Position numbers and translations under genes: made by a program. Positions 26,745 to 40,660 of a stretch of DNA of 64,000 bases are shown here, piece by piece. The notes under the pieces are model-generated. The model was not told where the DNA came from and searched no databases. It saw only the letters and a program-made list of their open reading frames with translations. The DNA comes from Phymorhynchus buccinoides (Eukaryota > Mollusca > Gastropoda > Neogastropoda > Raphitomidae). The stretch lies in the NCBI GenBank assembly GCA_017654935.2, contig CM065704.1, forward strand, positions 17,042,027-17,106,026, given 5' to 3'. Position 1 is the stretch's first letter, and the number at the start of each line of letters is the position of its first letter.

Positions 26745-28330
26745 TATTCCTAGTCTAAAAATCTCAAAAGCCTTTCAATTAAACAAAAATATTTCCATAT
26801 TTTCAGCCGAACTCTGGGCTATTTTGGAAGCCCTTTCATAAATAAATTATCTTACCAACCCACCGCATTGCAATTTTCTCAGATTCACTTCGATCGTTAA
26901 TCAAAGCCCTACAGAGATGGAATCAAAATCGCTCTGAAATTAAAAACGAAATTAAAAATCTAACACAACAACTTAATCTTAAAGGCATAGATGTTCTGCT
27001 CGCATGGATCCGGCCCCTCCCACTGTGGCCGCCTTACGGGCAACGACCAGGCCTACCGGGAAGTCAAAATGGCCGCCACGGGTCGGTCTGGAACATCGCG
27101 TAGATATCGGCCTGTCAACAAAAGAAACAAAAACATTAACAACAGCAGCGTTCCAGGGGTGGGCCAAGGAGTTGGAACTCTGCTTAAGAACTAAATCATG
27201 CTATTGCAATTTAAAAATATCATCTGTGAATGCAAAAAAAGCCTTAACTTTGAACACTTATTCAACCCCTTCACTCACATTCAAGGTGAATGTACAGATC
27301 TTTTTCATAAACTAAATACATGTATTGCCAAAATCCCATATACACAAATATTCATACTAACACATGGTTCACAGGGATGGTCCCCCCCTGGCATAGTTCG
27401 CAGAGGCCATCCGCCGATCTTCGTTTGGGCCTCAAGTTTTAAACATTATAACCAAATAGTAAAAACATACAACAACTTATCTAATATTGAATAAACACTT
27501 ATCACGGCGGGTAAGGGGTACCCACGCACCCACTGCCGCCACACCGCGGGCCAAGCACCTATCTCCATTCCTGATCCGTCCCAGTAATCCCTCTTTTAAC
27601 CTTTCATTTACTCAGCAATCAATCACACGCAACACACATGCCGAGGCCAAAATAAAATGTATTGTTTAGTCCCTCCCCCAGAGATGGGTGTCCGGCGCGC
27701 GCAGCGGAGGATCACCATCGTAGTCACTTCACCATCTTTATGGCGAGGGGACCTCCCTGTCCGGCGACGGTAACTCTTTGAGAGACTCTTGCCGGTGAGG
27801 AGGTCTTATACCAGATAGATCTCCCTGCACAGGGTGCGGGCGCGGGACTTTCAGAGGCGACGCCTTTCCTGCCCGGGGCGGGCGGGGGTGGGGGGGGGGG
27901 GTGATTTCCTCTCGTCCTCTTCCCCTCTCGTCCCGGGCAGGGAAGAATCATTAACCACCCCCACCGCACCTTTCTGACGTTTCATTTTGCTCAGGGCTCC
28001 CATGCTAACAGCAGCCAACCACATAATTAAATGTTACACATATACATAAGTGCGCGGCCGGATCTACACGCTCCGAAAACTCCTGCCAACGACGGTAGCC
28101 TACCGGTGACTTGCCGTTGCCGTTTCGTGTCTTCTAGATTCAAGCAATAGAAATTTAGTTTGAGCGATATAACACGACATATGCTTTGCCTTTGTCGTTG
28201 CCGTCGCTGTGCCGTTTCCGTTGGATGTGGTTTTCCAGCGTAAAAGGGAGAGAATCGTGGATTACATGGCTGTTGATTTCGTTACGTTTGCCTCCCTTGA
28301 ATAAAATTGATCAAGATGTGGTGGTAGTGC

Positions 28331-29267
<937 letters not shown>

Positions 29268-29465
29268 TACATGTCCCAGGCACATTGCACCGTACATGTA
29301 CAAGTCCTACATGTTAAACAATAGTATTTATTAGTAATTCCAATTATACACTCCGTTCAGCCCCTGTTGTTGAACCGAAGAGCGAGACACGTTCGTCACA
29401 CACACCTTCTCTTACGCTTACTTGTTAATGCAAATCAGTTTAAGCCTCTGCCGTGTTTTTCCATC
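29268..29465. repeat. Outer inverted-pair flank, right copy
   Basis: Reverse complement of 4284-4482 at roughly 90% identity, with small indels. It lacks the family-3 MITE fragment found at 4197-4283. Confidence 0.75.
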
Positions 29466-31400
29466 TTTAAAACACATCCCGTTTTTGCACCGTCCCGTTC
29501 GTGCCCCGTCCCGTTTGTGCCCCGCCCCATGGTTGCCCCGTCCTGTTGTCTCTATGTGTTCCAATCTCTATGTGACCCATCCCTATTATGCCCTTCTCTA
29601 TGTGTCCCCGTTTCTTACATGCCCCCATCCCTGTGTGTCCCCGTCTCTATGTGTCCCCATCTCTATGTGACCCATCTCTAAATGCCCTAGTTTAGGTGTC
29701 CCCGTCCCTACATGCTAAGTCAAGTCAAGTCAAGTCAAAATGATTTTTATTGAGCATACAGAAATAAGCTTTTGACAGGTTTTTTTTCATACATTCTGTG
29801 CTCAACCTAAACTAGAAAAACATGCAAACAGAAAAAATAAAACGTAAAAAACAAGAAAAGCATGCAAACATGAAAATCAACAAATGATAACACATTTCAT
29901 GTCTCCATCTATGTGTGTCCCCCGTCTCTGTGTGTCCCCATCCCTATGTGCCCCCGTCTCTATGTGTCCCCATCTCTATGGGACACATCTCTATATGCCC
30001 TTCTTAATGTGTCCCCATCCCTATTATGTCCCATCTATATGTGTCATCCGTCTCTATGTGTCCCCATCTCTATGTGACACATCTCTATATGCCCTTCTCT
30101 ATGTGTCCCCATCCCTATTATGTCCCATCTATATGTGTCATCCGTCTTTGTGTGTCCCTATCTCTATGTGACACATCTCTATATGCCCTTCTCTATGTGT
30201 CCCTGTCCCTATTATGTCCCATCTATATGTGTCATCCGTCTATATGTGTCCCCTTTTATTGTGTCCCCGTCTCAATGTGTCCCCGAGTCTATGTATTCCT
30301 GTCTCTATGTGTCCCCATCACTATGTGTCCCCGTCTCTATGTGTCCTAATCTCTATGTGTCCTAATCTCTATGTGACCCCATCTCTATTATGTACTTCTC
30401 TATGTGTCCCAGTCCCTAAGTGTCCCCACTTCTATGTGTACCACATCTCTATGTGTCCCATTTATATGTGTCTCTATCTCTATATGCCGTTCTCTGCGTC
30501 ACCGACTCAATATGTCCCCATCTCTATGTGACCCATCTCTATCTGCCCTTATCTATGTGTCCCCGTCCCTGTAAGTCCCGTCTCTATGTGTCCCCCGTCT
30601 CTATGTGTCCCCATCGTGTCCCCGCCTCACTGTGGCCCCGAGTCTATATATTCCTGTCTCTATGTGCCCCATCACTATGTGTCCCTATCTCTATGTGTCC
30701 CCATCTCTGTGTGTCCCATATCTATGTGACCCCGTCTCTATGTGTCCACACCTCTATGTGTCCCCGTCTCTAAGTGTCCCCATCTCTATGTGACCCATCT
30801 CTATGTTTCTCTGTGTGCCCACGTTCCTACATCAGTACATGTCCCCATCTCTATGCGTCCCCAGTCTCTATGTGTCCCCAATTTGCCCCCGAGTTTAGAT
30901 ATACCTGTCTCAATGTGCCCCCATCTCTATGTAGATAAGAGCATATAGGGATGGGTCACATAGAGATGGGGACAGATAGAGACGGGGGACACAAAGAGGT
31001 GGGGACATGTAGGGATGGGGACACAGAGAAGGGCATGTAGAGATGGGCCACATAGAGACGGGGTCACATAGAGATGGGGCCACATAGAGACGGGGTCACA
31101 TAGAGATGGGGACACATAGAGACAGGAATACATAGACACGGCCAGGGACCTATTGAGACAGGGACGCAGAGAGATGGGGACACATAGAGATGTGAACATA
31201 CAGGGATGGGGATACATAGACAAGGGCATATACAGATGGGTCACATAGAGATAGGGGCACATAAGAGACGGGGACACACAGAGATGGGGACATGGAGACA
31301 CATAGAGAAGGGGACACATAGAGACAAGGACGGGACGGGACACAAACGGGACGGGGCACAAATGAGACGGGGCTCAAATGAAACGGGGCACAAACGGGAC
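29466..31400. repeat. 16-bp minisatellite with internal inversion
   Basis: From 29466 to about 30935 the array reads TCTATGTGTCCCC(A/G)TC-type 16-bp units on plus; from about 30940 to 31400 it reads the reverse complement (GGGGACACATAGAGA-type). Units nearest both ends are the TTTGTGCCCCGTCCC form seen at 3960-4196, so one ancestral unit gave both versions. A ~180-bp LINE-tail insertion interrupts it at 29711-29895. Many overlapping short frames rich in Cys, Pro, Ser and Leu are artefacts of a 16-bp period. Confidence 0.9.
29711..29895 (-). mobile_element. 5'-truncated LINE 3' tail
   Basis: Insertion in the minisatellite, read on minus: AT-rich 3' UTR, a hairpin (TTGAGCA at 29799-29805 paired with TGCTCAA at 29750-29756), TAAAAATCATTTTGACTTG and a (TTGAC)n tail. 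It shares the terminal organisation of the LINE ends at 4651 and 20277. No coding part remains. Confidence 0.75.
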
Positions 31401-31462
31401 CGAGCAAAAATGGGCTGACCCCGTTTTGGTTTCAAAACGAACCAGAACTCTCCTAGTGTTTA

Positions 31463-31929
31463 AAGGGGCACCCTGACTGGTGAGTTTTTGCAAGAAACAC
31501 GTCGATGTCACCAGAAAGACAGCCTTTTCAAGGATCGGAACACTCACTTTTCTCTGGTTTCCTAGAAATCAAACCGTCAAAACGGCGATTCCTCCTTAGC
31601 GGAGTTGCCGTAGAGGCCACTCGAGGGATTGAAGCTTTTTCTTCTTTGTAGTGCAGCAAAAACAAAATTGGAGCTATTTCCTTTGTTGTGAGCGAAACTC
31701 CTTTTGGTAAAAAAGGTTTGTATTGTGGACATTTGGTGATTTGGTCAAAGCGACTCAGCTGGCAAATAAAAAAGACTTCCAGCATCTCCGCCAAGGAAGA
31801 ATCGCCGATTTGACGGTTTGATTTCTAGGAAACCAGAGCAAAGTGAGTGTTGTGATCTCTGTTAAGGGTGTTGTCCTGGTGATCTCGACGTGTTTCTTGC
31901 AAAACAACTCATCCGTCAGAGTGCCCCTT
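31463..31929. mobile_element. Long-TIR MITE, family 1 (copy b)
   Basis: 467 bp, AAGGGGCACCCTGACTGG at the left and the complement at the right, TA flanks at 31461-31462 and 31930-31931. TTAA is also a possible 4-bp duplication here. It is the mirror-position partner of the copy at 3381-3919, but its centre is shorter and differs more from that copy than the copy at 52656 does. Confidence 0.85.
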
Positions 31930-31931
31930 TA

Positions 31932-32395
31932 ATAATTTTTTTTTATTGTTTAAATCGCGTCCATTTTTTCTTTAAAGTTCTTTTTTTGTGCATATTCTTT
32001 CTTTTGTTGGTTCTATGAATTCTTTCTTTGTTAGAATTGTCTGATTGTAGTCGGGTACATTTCTCACTTGACATTCTGACCTAAATAAAATAAATGGAAT
32101 CTTTCTTTTGAAGCCATCCTCATCCTTCCTGTATCCCTGCTTCTTGCGCTACTTTTCTTCTTCTTCTTCCAGGAATGATGAATAGTTTCTTCTGCCAATG
32201 ATCAATGTTTAAGTTTATGTAAGCTTACATTTGTGATTTTGCCAGAAGCTAACTTTTGTCCAAAATCTTCTAGAACCGAGCAGCTGGCTTTCGGTTTCGA
32301 AACAGTTTCTTCTTTTTCTTTTTCTTCTTCTTCTTCTAAAAGCAGATGGATTTCAATTTAGAAAAAACAGCATTGCGATGCTAGCTAAATTATAT
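31932..32395. other. Non-coding stretch with (TTC)n
   Basis: AT-rich sequence with TTCTTCTTCTT runs at about 32155 and 32325. No gene or recognised repeat. Confidence 0.4.
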
Positions 32396-32397
32396 AT

Positions 32398-32897
32398 ACT
32401 AGCGCAACGCCGAGTAACGGTAACGCCAAGTACTGGTAACGCTGAGTACAGCTAATTTGAAGCGATTCGGTTAAGAAACGGCGGAGTTATAAGGCCCCTT
32501 TTCCCGTTGGCGCTACTCTGAGAGTGACGCGCTCTCCCTAGTAACGGTAACGCCTAGTAACGGTAACGCCAAGTACTGGTAACGATTCGCTTCTGGTTTA
32601 GCACATCGATCGTCACCGTCCCCGGTCATCTACCTGCCAAATTCGAAGGCAATCGGTTCAGGAATACCGGAGATACGGGTGCCGAGAGGCCGGCGGATAC
32701 GCGTTTCGCGCATTTGCCAAACCGCGCAAATGACACGGCCGCCTCGGTTGCCGTTGCCAACGCCCCGTTAGGGCTCATAGCAAATTTGAAGCGATTCGGT
32801 CGAAAAACGGCGGAGTTATAAGGCCCGTTTTGTGTTTCACACACACACACACACAGACACACGGACACACGCTTGCCTTTTTATTATATGATGACTA
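32398..32897 (+). repeat. Dispersed repeat, ACTAGCGCAACGCC family (copy a)
   Basis: Begins ACTAGCGCAACGCC, has repeated GTAACGGTAACGCC blocks, repeated AGCGATTCGGT.AAGAAACGG blocks, a (CA)n segment and ends near TTATTATATGAT. The same modules in reverse order and orientation make up 59090-59785. GC-rich inside, AT-rich at the ends. No coding capacity or TIR seen; class unknown. Confidence 0.75.
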
Positions 32898-34385
<1,488 letters not shown>

Positions 34386-36056
34386 TTATTGGACAACTGT
34401 ATACATACTATCAACTTGGCTGTCCTGTGACTGCTTCTGGTCAGCAGACGTCTCCTGAAGACAAGATGTGGTGGTGAGCCGTGGTCGTCTCTGTGGAGCT
34501 CTCACTGTGGCCAGTGTGGGAAGTAGATCTGGAAGAGATTCCACCTCAGTTGGAAAATCTGCTGGCGGTGTAGTCTTGGGACAGAGTTCCATTCCCACTT
34601 CTGCCCTCAGCCGTTCTTCATTCCCATGTATGAGGGTGTTTAACATGGTACCACCATGAAACCCACCCTCTTTGAAGGCAAGGGGGTAGCTGTTTTGGAG
34701 ATCTACACCGATCTCAGCAGCCTTGGAATTGGACCCAGAAGAACACTCGCATTGGGCTGTGGACAAACAAAAAGGTTTTGAAATATAAAAAAAAGTAAAT
34801 TATAAAAGCACAAAACAAACAGCTACTTTATTCAATAAAACTGTAGCCTGTATAGGTAGGGTGTTTAGGGTCAATTAGGTGTCGAATACACACGGGATAA
34901 AGTTTGATGGTATGTCATATGATCGATTTTGCGCATACGCAGACATTTTCAGAAAAAAATCCATTTTTGAGAACGCCACAGCGGTCCAAAGGGGCCGAAA
35001 GGATTTGATTTTCCATGATTATTTTAATGTTTCAAAGTTTCTGTAACATGGTATAGTTGGTTACAATCACTGCACGTAATACTAACAGTCCAACCGGCTG
35101 GCAAGTGTGCAAGATTGGTTGGTCTGATTCGTCTACAATACTTCGGGGCTATATTCACATTTATGCCCGTCAAGAACGATAATTAGTAACAGAAAAGAAC
35201 ATAGCCTACTTAGGCCTAGGCCTAATGTCAATCAATCAATCAATGAAAATGTAGTCTTTAAAACATAAAGAAATTCTTTATCTGGCCTGCACATAAAACA
35301 CACATGTAAACGTAGAAATAATAAGACTATGCATAGTATACTGTAAATACATCATAAGAATTAAATTACAATGCAATATAAAACACTTGGAAGTACACAC
35401 ACACACACACACACACACAGATTAACGTGACAGAAGCCCCCCCCCCCCCCCCCCACCCCCCACACACGGACACACACACACACACCACCCCGTCCCCTGC
35501 CCCACACATATTATTCAAAATCTCCCCCCTCAACCACGCCTCCCCCCTATCACATCACACACACGAGCTTAGAATCAAACAAACAATTTGTATAAAAGTA
35601 ACAGGACAGGTTAGGTTAGGTATTAGGGACAGGCTTTCTCAGCCTAGGCCTCGCGGCCTATAAAAAGCCCCATCATTGGCATATATATATACAATAATAG
35701 GACAAAATGCATTTGTGCCGGTGGAGAGGATGACACGCAGTCACATATCATGCAGCTTGTGCGCCAATTGCAGTCTATAAATGAAGACTTGGGGCAGGAT
35801 AAACATTTGAAGGAAGACATATACAATGAATCTGAATGAACGTGAACCCGCCATTTAGTTTGCCTTCCATTTCACAAATCAATTATCGACTACATCGTCT
35901 CTTTAAAGTTAAATTATTCACTATCTCTTAATCATTAATAAGAAAATGATGACAGAATTACTTACCGCTCTTTGTCACTGTCGATTCGTCCTTTGTAAGG
36001 AGACAATTGAAGAAACAAAAACCATCAAACAGAAAACCGCCCACATTCGACGCCAT
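34386..36056 (-). CDS. Unrecognised two-exon gene (153 residues)
   Basis: Exon 1 (36056-35966) starts at ATG in a good context (AAAATGG) and encodes MASNVGGFLFDGFCFFNCLL plus ten residues; it ends at a strong donor, G|GTAAGT. Exon 2 (34756-34386) begins after a pyrimidine-rich stretch and CACAG, and ends with TAA. Both sides of the intron are phase 1, so the reading frame continues across the 1.2-kb intron (35965-34757): strong internal support. Exon 2 is Pro/Ser/Thr-rich towards the end (LPTLATVRAPQRRPRLTTTS) with an early CEC motif. I recognise no family. More exons upstream or downstream are possible. A CpG-rich stretch and the 53-bp satellite lie directly upstream. Confidence 0.6.
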
Positions 36057-36240
36057 TTTGCTTTGCAAGTTTAGCATGCCCCCAACTATGCTAGGAGGCG
36101 CTTCAAGCAGTTTGGGCAAAGCGACGCGTACCGTACACCAAGCGGCCAAGCGCAAGGCGAGCGCTCGCTCTACGGTACACGCTGCAGGATTCCTGTCCAG
36201 ATCCGGTGTCACGAAAAATATTTGCTCCCGGATAATAATT
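36057..36240 (-). promoter_or_regulatory. CpG-rich region upstream of two-exon gene
   Basis: The 180 bp before the start codon is richer in CpG than its surroundings (GCGACGCG, GCGCAAGGCGAGCGCTCGC) and has an inverted ACCGTACAC/CTACGGTACAC pair. It has no TATA box I can point to. Together with the adjacent NRF1-like array this suggests a CpG-type promoter; inference. Confidence 0.4.
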
Positions 36241-37634
36241 CCCCGCAGTAACCGTCACGGTCAGTTCGCATGCGCGCCAGAACCATAACGTTAAGACGCA
36301 GTGGCCGTCTCACGGTCAGTACGCATGCGCGGCAGAACCATAACGTTAAGACGCAGTGGCCGTCTCACGGTCAGTACGCATGCGCGCCAGAATCATAACG
36401 TTAAGACGCAGTGGCCGTCACGGGCAGTACGCATGCGCGCCAGAACCGTAACGTTAAGATGCAGTGACCGTCACGGTCAGTACGCATGCGCGCCAGAACC
36501 ATAACGTTAAGATGCAGTGACCGTCACGGTCAGTACGCATGCGCACCAGAACCATAACGTTAAGATGCAATGACCGTCACGGTCAGTACGCATGCGCGCC
36601 AGAACCATAACGTTAAGATGCAGTGACCGTCACGGTCAGTACGCATGCGCGCCAGAACCATAACGTCAAGACGCAGTGACCGTCACGGTCAGTACGCATG
36701 CGCGCCAGAACCATAACGCTAAGATGAAGTGACCGTCACGGTCAGTACGCATGCGCGCCAGAACCATAACGTTAAGACGCAGTGACCGCCACGGGCAGTA
36801 CGCATGCGCGCCAGAACCATAACGTTAAGATGCAGTGACCGTCACGGTCAGTACGCATGCGCGCCAGAACCATAACGTTAAGATGAAGTGACCGTCACGG
36901 GCAGTACGCATGCGCGCCAGAACCATAACGTAAAGACGCAGTGACCGCCACGGGCAGTACGCATGCGCGCCAGAACCATAACATTAAGACGCAGTGACCG
37001 TCACGGTCAGTACGCATGCGCGCCAGAACCATAACGTTAAGATGAAGTGACCGTCACGGGCAGTAGTACGCATGCGCGCCAGAACCATAACGTTAAGATG
37101 AAGTGACCGTCACGGTCAGTACGCATGCGCGCCAGAACCATAACGTTAAGATGAAGTGACCGTCACGGTCAGTACGCATGCGCGCCAGAACCATAACATT
37201 AAGATGAAGTGACCGTCACGGTCAGTACGCATGCGCGCCAGAACCATAACGTTAAGACGCAGTGACCGTCACGGGCAGTACGCATGCGCGCCAGAACCAT
37301 AACGTTAAGACGCAGTGACCGTCACGGGCAGTACGCATGCGCGCCAGAACCATAACGTTAAGACGCAGTGACCGTCACGGGCAGTACGCATGGCGCCAGA
37401 ACCATAACGTTAAGATGCAGTGACCGTCACGGGCAGTACGCATGCGCGCCAGAACCATAACGTTAAGATGCAGTGACCGTCACGGGCAGTACGCATGCGC
37501 GCCAGAACCATAACGTTAAGATGAAGTGACCGTCACGGGCAGTAGGCTACGCATGCGCGCCAGAACCATAACATTAAGACGCAGTGACCGTCACGGTCAG
37601 TACGCATGCGCGCCAGAACCATAACATTAAGACA
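36241..37634. repeat. 53-bp satellite, about 26 units
   Basis: Tandem units of about 53 bp. Each unit has, in order, TACGCATGCGCGCCAG, AACCATAACGTTAAGA, then GTGACCGTCACGGTCA. Within it TGACCGT-C-ACGGTCA is a perfect odd palindrome, AACGTT is a palindrome, and CGCATGCGC matches the core of the NRF1 consensus (GCGCATGCGC-like). Units carry six to seven CpGs and vary mainly at GTCA/GGCA and GACGCA/GATGAAG. No spacers vary between units, so it is not a CRISPR array. It ends against a TTAA-flanked MITE. Confidence 0.93.
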
Positions 37635-37655
37635 TAGAAAACAATCTAGGTTTAA

Positions 37656-37882
37656 AGACACACTGATCCAGCAAGATTAAGTCCCTTGTTTTTTTCTTCG
37701 TAGTGTGACCCACATACAAATGCCCCCAACATCAAATTGAGGCTGTTCTTCAAAGTATCTGTTTCGTTTTCAATTTGGGGGCATTTGTATGGGAGTCTTA
37801 CCTGGTCAAAATAAGATTTCTTACCAGCGAGAGAAGGAAACCCGTGAAACCCGTGATTTTCACTCATGGATCTGGTGGGTCT
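37656..37882. mobile_element. TTAA-flanked MITE, family 3
   Basis: 227 bp bounded by TTAA on both sides (37652-37655 and 37883-37886). Termini are AGACACACTGATCCAG and, in complement, AGACCCACCAGATCCA: an imperfect ~16-bp TIR. An internal inverted pair (ACAAATGCCCCCA and GGGGGCATTTGTA) gives a further hairpin. TTAA specificity is characteristic of piggyBac transposases; the enzyme is not encoded here. Confidence 0.75.
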
Positions 37883-37889
37883 TTAAGTG

Positions 37890-38431
37890 CTCAATATACA
37901 CGGAAAGAACCATAGCCTGTGTATAGCTCTGGAAAGAACCGAGAAATTGAGGAGGGTGGGTGGGTGTTAATCTACGTCTTTGCGGATGAATCGTTGGGGA
38001 ATAGCACAGGCTGACGTCATAGCTTAGTGATGAGCACGCGCAAAAAGGAGTTATTGCTAGGGGGAAGAATTGTTCACGACACTGGACCTCGTCATTTTTG
38101 TTTTCAGTTCGACAGGTTAATCGAACTGAACGTCGAGTACTTCAGATGCGCACTTCAAGCAAGTCTGTCCGGACCGCTTTGCGCACGTAAAACTCCTTGG
38201 CAGTAAAAAGTCGGTAAGAGCAGGGAGAAATCCCGATGTTTGCTATGTAACAAATTGTTAGCTAGGTTTCCCGAGTTCACCCCTTTCATCCTTCCATCTC
38301 CTAACAAATGGGTGTCGCTGCGCTGTAGCGATGCTCTCTCCAGGTGGGAGCAACCCGATTTTCACAGAGACGTGTCTTTGTGACTAGAAGTAATACAAAA
38401 TACAAAATGCACTAGAATACTTGCGTAAACT
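37890..38431. other. Unique-looking non-coding stretch
   Basis: Contains a full CRE-like TGACGTCA at about 38012-38019 and no long frame. Nothing else recognised. Confidence 0.4.
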
Positions 38432-38990
38432 GACCCAGTCGCGACACACGCTTGCACCCCTAACCTTAACACTAAACCTAATCATAACCTAAACCCTAGC
38501 CGTAACCTTGATTTCGCCCAAATTCAAACTTCTGCAAGCTTTTGACCTCAAGTATGCACCCACGTTGTTATCTAAAAGAGTTCTTGAGTTATAACGTTCA
38601 CAGACATATAGACATACAGACAGACAAACAGACTGATAGACAGACAAACCCTGTACATTTTTTTATCAAAATATACTGAAAACCACATGTACGACCATTT
38701 AACGCCCAAATACGCATTTTTAGCAACCCTAACCCTAATCTTGACCCAGACCCTAACCATTAATCCCATTTTACCCAATTTTGAACTCGTCCAAGTTTTT
38801 GGCCCCTAGTACCACACGTAGGCTAAAGTTTCATGCTGAAGCGTTTTCGAATTATCGCTGTCGCAGACAAACAGACATACAGACAGATAGATAGACAAAC
38901 ACATCTTGGAGCTTTTCATCCAAATACACTGACAATAGTATATGAGGCCATTTTACACTATACCAGTCTATGCTTCGCGACTGTTAAAAA
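38432..38990 (+). repeat. CTAACC-containing dispersed repeat, two tandem units
   Basis: Two diverged ~275-bp units. Each holds a CTAACCCTAA-rich segment, then CCCA.TTT..AACT.GT.CAAG, a GACAGACAAACAGA stretch and ATCAAAATA.ACTGA.AA. The second ends in an imperfect hairpin ACCAGTC...GACTGTT at 38963-38984. The same family, with a perfect hairpin, is at 40085-40483. Confidence 0.75.
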
Positions 38991-39107
38991 GAGACAGACA
39001 CACACATATACACATAGACATATAATATTGCATGTATACAGTGAGAGACAGACAAAAAATACACTGCTGGAGACCAACACCAATTGGACAGATACATAGA
39101 GGGATAA

Positions 39108-39360
<253 letters not shown>

Positions 39361-39499
39361 CGGGCAAAACACGGCGTCAATCCATTTTTCCAACTCCTTC
39401 GGAGTGGAGGAACGAAGGAGGGCGAGGGGGAGGAAAGCGTCATAGTTTGATTGACAGGTGAAAGTGACTGCGCAATTAAACGGATACATAGTTCGTTGC

Positions 39500-39715
39500 T
39501 TGAGAGAGAAAATGGAGTTTTACGTCCTCTTGGTCTGAATCAGACACATATGGGACATTTGTAAATACAAATATGGTGGGAACAATACTGGAGGCAATGC
39601 CCGGAGGCAGTACGAAACCAGTAAAGTCCCGATTTTTTTTTATTAATACAGATAGCTGTAGCGGTGACCACGCCTCGGTTAAACCTCATCGGCTATGGCA
39701 CCGCCACAAGTAAGG
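39500..39715 (-). mobile_element. Short retroposon family 6 (copy a)
   Basis: Read on minus it begins GTGGCGGTGCCATAGCCGAT, passes GAGGTTTAACCGAGGCG and ends CCCATATGTGTCTGATTCAG then GACGTAAAACTCC and a CT-rich tail. The modules recur at 55530-55683 (5'-truncated) and 58933-59085. The 5' part is faintly tRNA-like (GGTTTAACC in place of box B), but not enough to call a tRNA head. Confidence 0.55.
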
Positions 39716-40084
39716 ACTTATAGTTCGTTGCTTGTGCCACAAACAAAAATACAGACAGAAAAAACTTTTGGGCATAAAATAATAGGTTACTTATAAACAT
39801 ACGTAATACAGACACTACAACAGACACGACGAGTATGCGGTACTTTTTTTTTTATATTTATAAATATGATAAATAGTTTAAAATGTTTTCCAAAAGATAT
39901 AAGAAGTTATGAATTGGTGCGGCGATAAGATTCTGGTTCACAGATTAAAATTATTGAAAAGCCAGGGGAAGCTACTCTTTGTATGTAATGATTGGAATGC
40001 TAAAAATAGACCGCCGGGCTGCAGTTGAAAGACTTGTTTTAAAGTCTTCAGTAAGCAAAGAATCTTCCGAATTTTTGTAAATTA
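39716..40084. other. AT-rich non-coding stretch
   Basis: No coding or repeat signal recognised. Confidence 0.4.
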
Positions 40085-40483
40085 CACATTATTTCATCTA
40101 CTAAAGACTGACGTAATCGTGACCTACGCCTGCACTCTCACCCTAAACCCTAACCCTAACCCTAACGCTAATCTCAACCCAAACCTTTAACCGCTAACCC
40201 GATTTTGCCCAAATTCGAACTTGTCCAAGCTTTGGACCCCTAGTATCCACCTGTAAATTTTCATGTTGATATATTCAAGTGTTCTCGAGTTATTGCTGTC
40301 ACAGACAGACAGACAAACAGACAAACAGACAAACAAACCTTTGTTTTTTTTTCGTTGAAACACACTGATAACTGTATGTGAGGACATTGTACACCGAAAT
40401 ATGCATTTTGAGCAAATGTGAACACGGACGGACGGACGGACGGACAAAGTGAAAACAATACCAGTCTCGCTTCGCGACTGGTA
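40085..40483 (+). repeat. CTAACC-containing dispersed repeat with end hairpin
   Basis: Contains CCCTAAACCCTAACCCTAA at about 40141-40165, the GACAGACAAACAGA and (GGAC)n stretches, and finishes with ACCAGTC (40460-40466) and GACTGGT (40476-40482), a perfect 7-bp stem with a short loop. A hairpin near one end and no TIR is a Helitron-like feature, but no CTRR end was established. Confidence 0.7.
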
Positions 40484-40660
40484 AACATGAACACAAAACA
40501 CCCATAGGTGCTGATCAACACGAGAGCAGCCCTGCCCCAGCCTTGGAAGTCCGTGTTGTGTTACTGGGGTGCGGGCACACACGGGGCATTCCGTTTAGTA
40601 TACAGAGGCACATAGCTACTCTCGATTGACAAAGCATTGCGTAAATCTCGATTAAACCAT

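Larger units (their letters stand above)
23762..27497 (+). pseudogene. I-clade LINE pol relic, arm 2
   Basis: Mirror of the arm 1 relic: linker (DLGKAWKKL), reverse transcriptase at about 24206-24706 and 24838-25224, RNase H about 26750-27180 and tail to 27497. The catalytic YADD is missing at the same place as in arm 1. Near 24665 arm 2 has GTACGTAACCCAGGGC where arm 1 has GTACCCCCGGGC, so the PPGS loop is in frame in arm 1 and broken here. A SINE-headed insertion and the family-2 MITE interrupt it. Confidence 0.8.

Noticed and set aside
29422..31435. Overlapping Cys/Pro/Leu-rich frames in the 16-bp minisatellite, which look like secreted repetitive proteins
   Set aside because: A 16-bp period cannot keep one reading frame; the frames overlap in all three phases and are short.
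36241..37634. CRISPR-like regular array
   Set aside because: The units are continuous 53-bp tandem repeats without variable spacers, in a eukaryotic context with no cas genes.
40141..40170. Telomere or chromosome end
   Set aside because: Only a few CCCTAA units, degenerate, inside a dispersed repeat that recurs at 38.4 kb.
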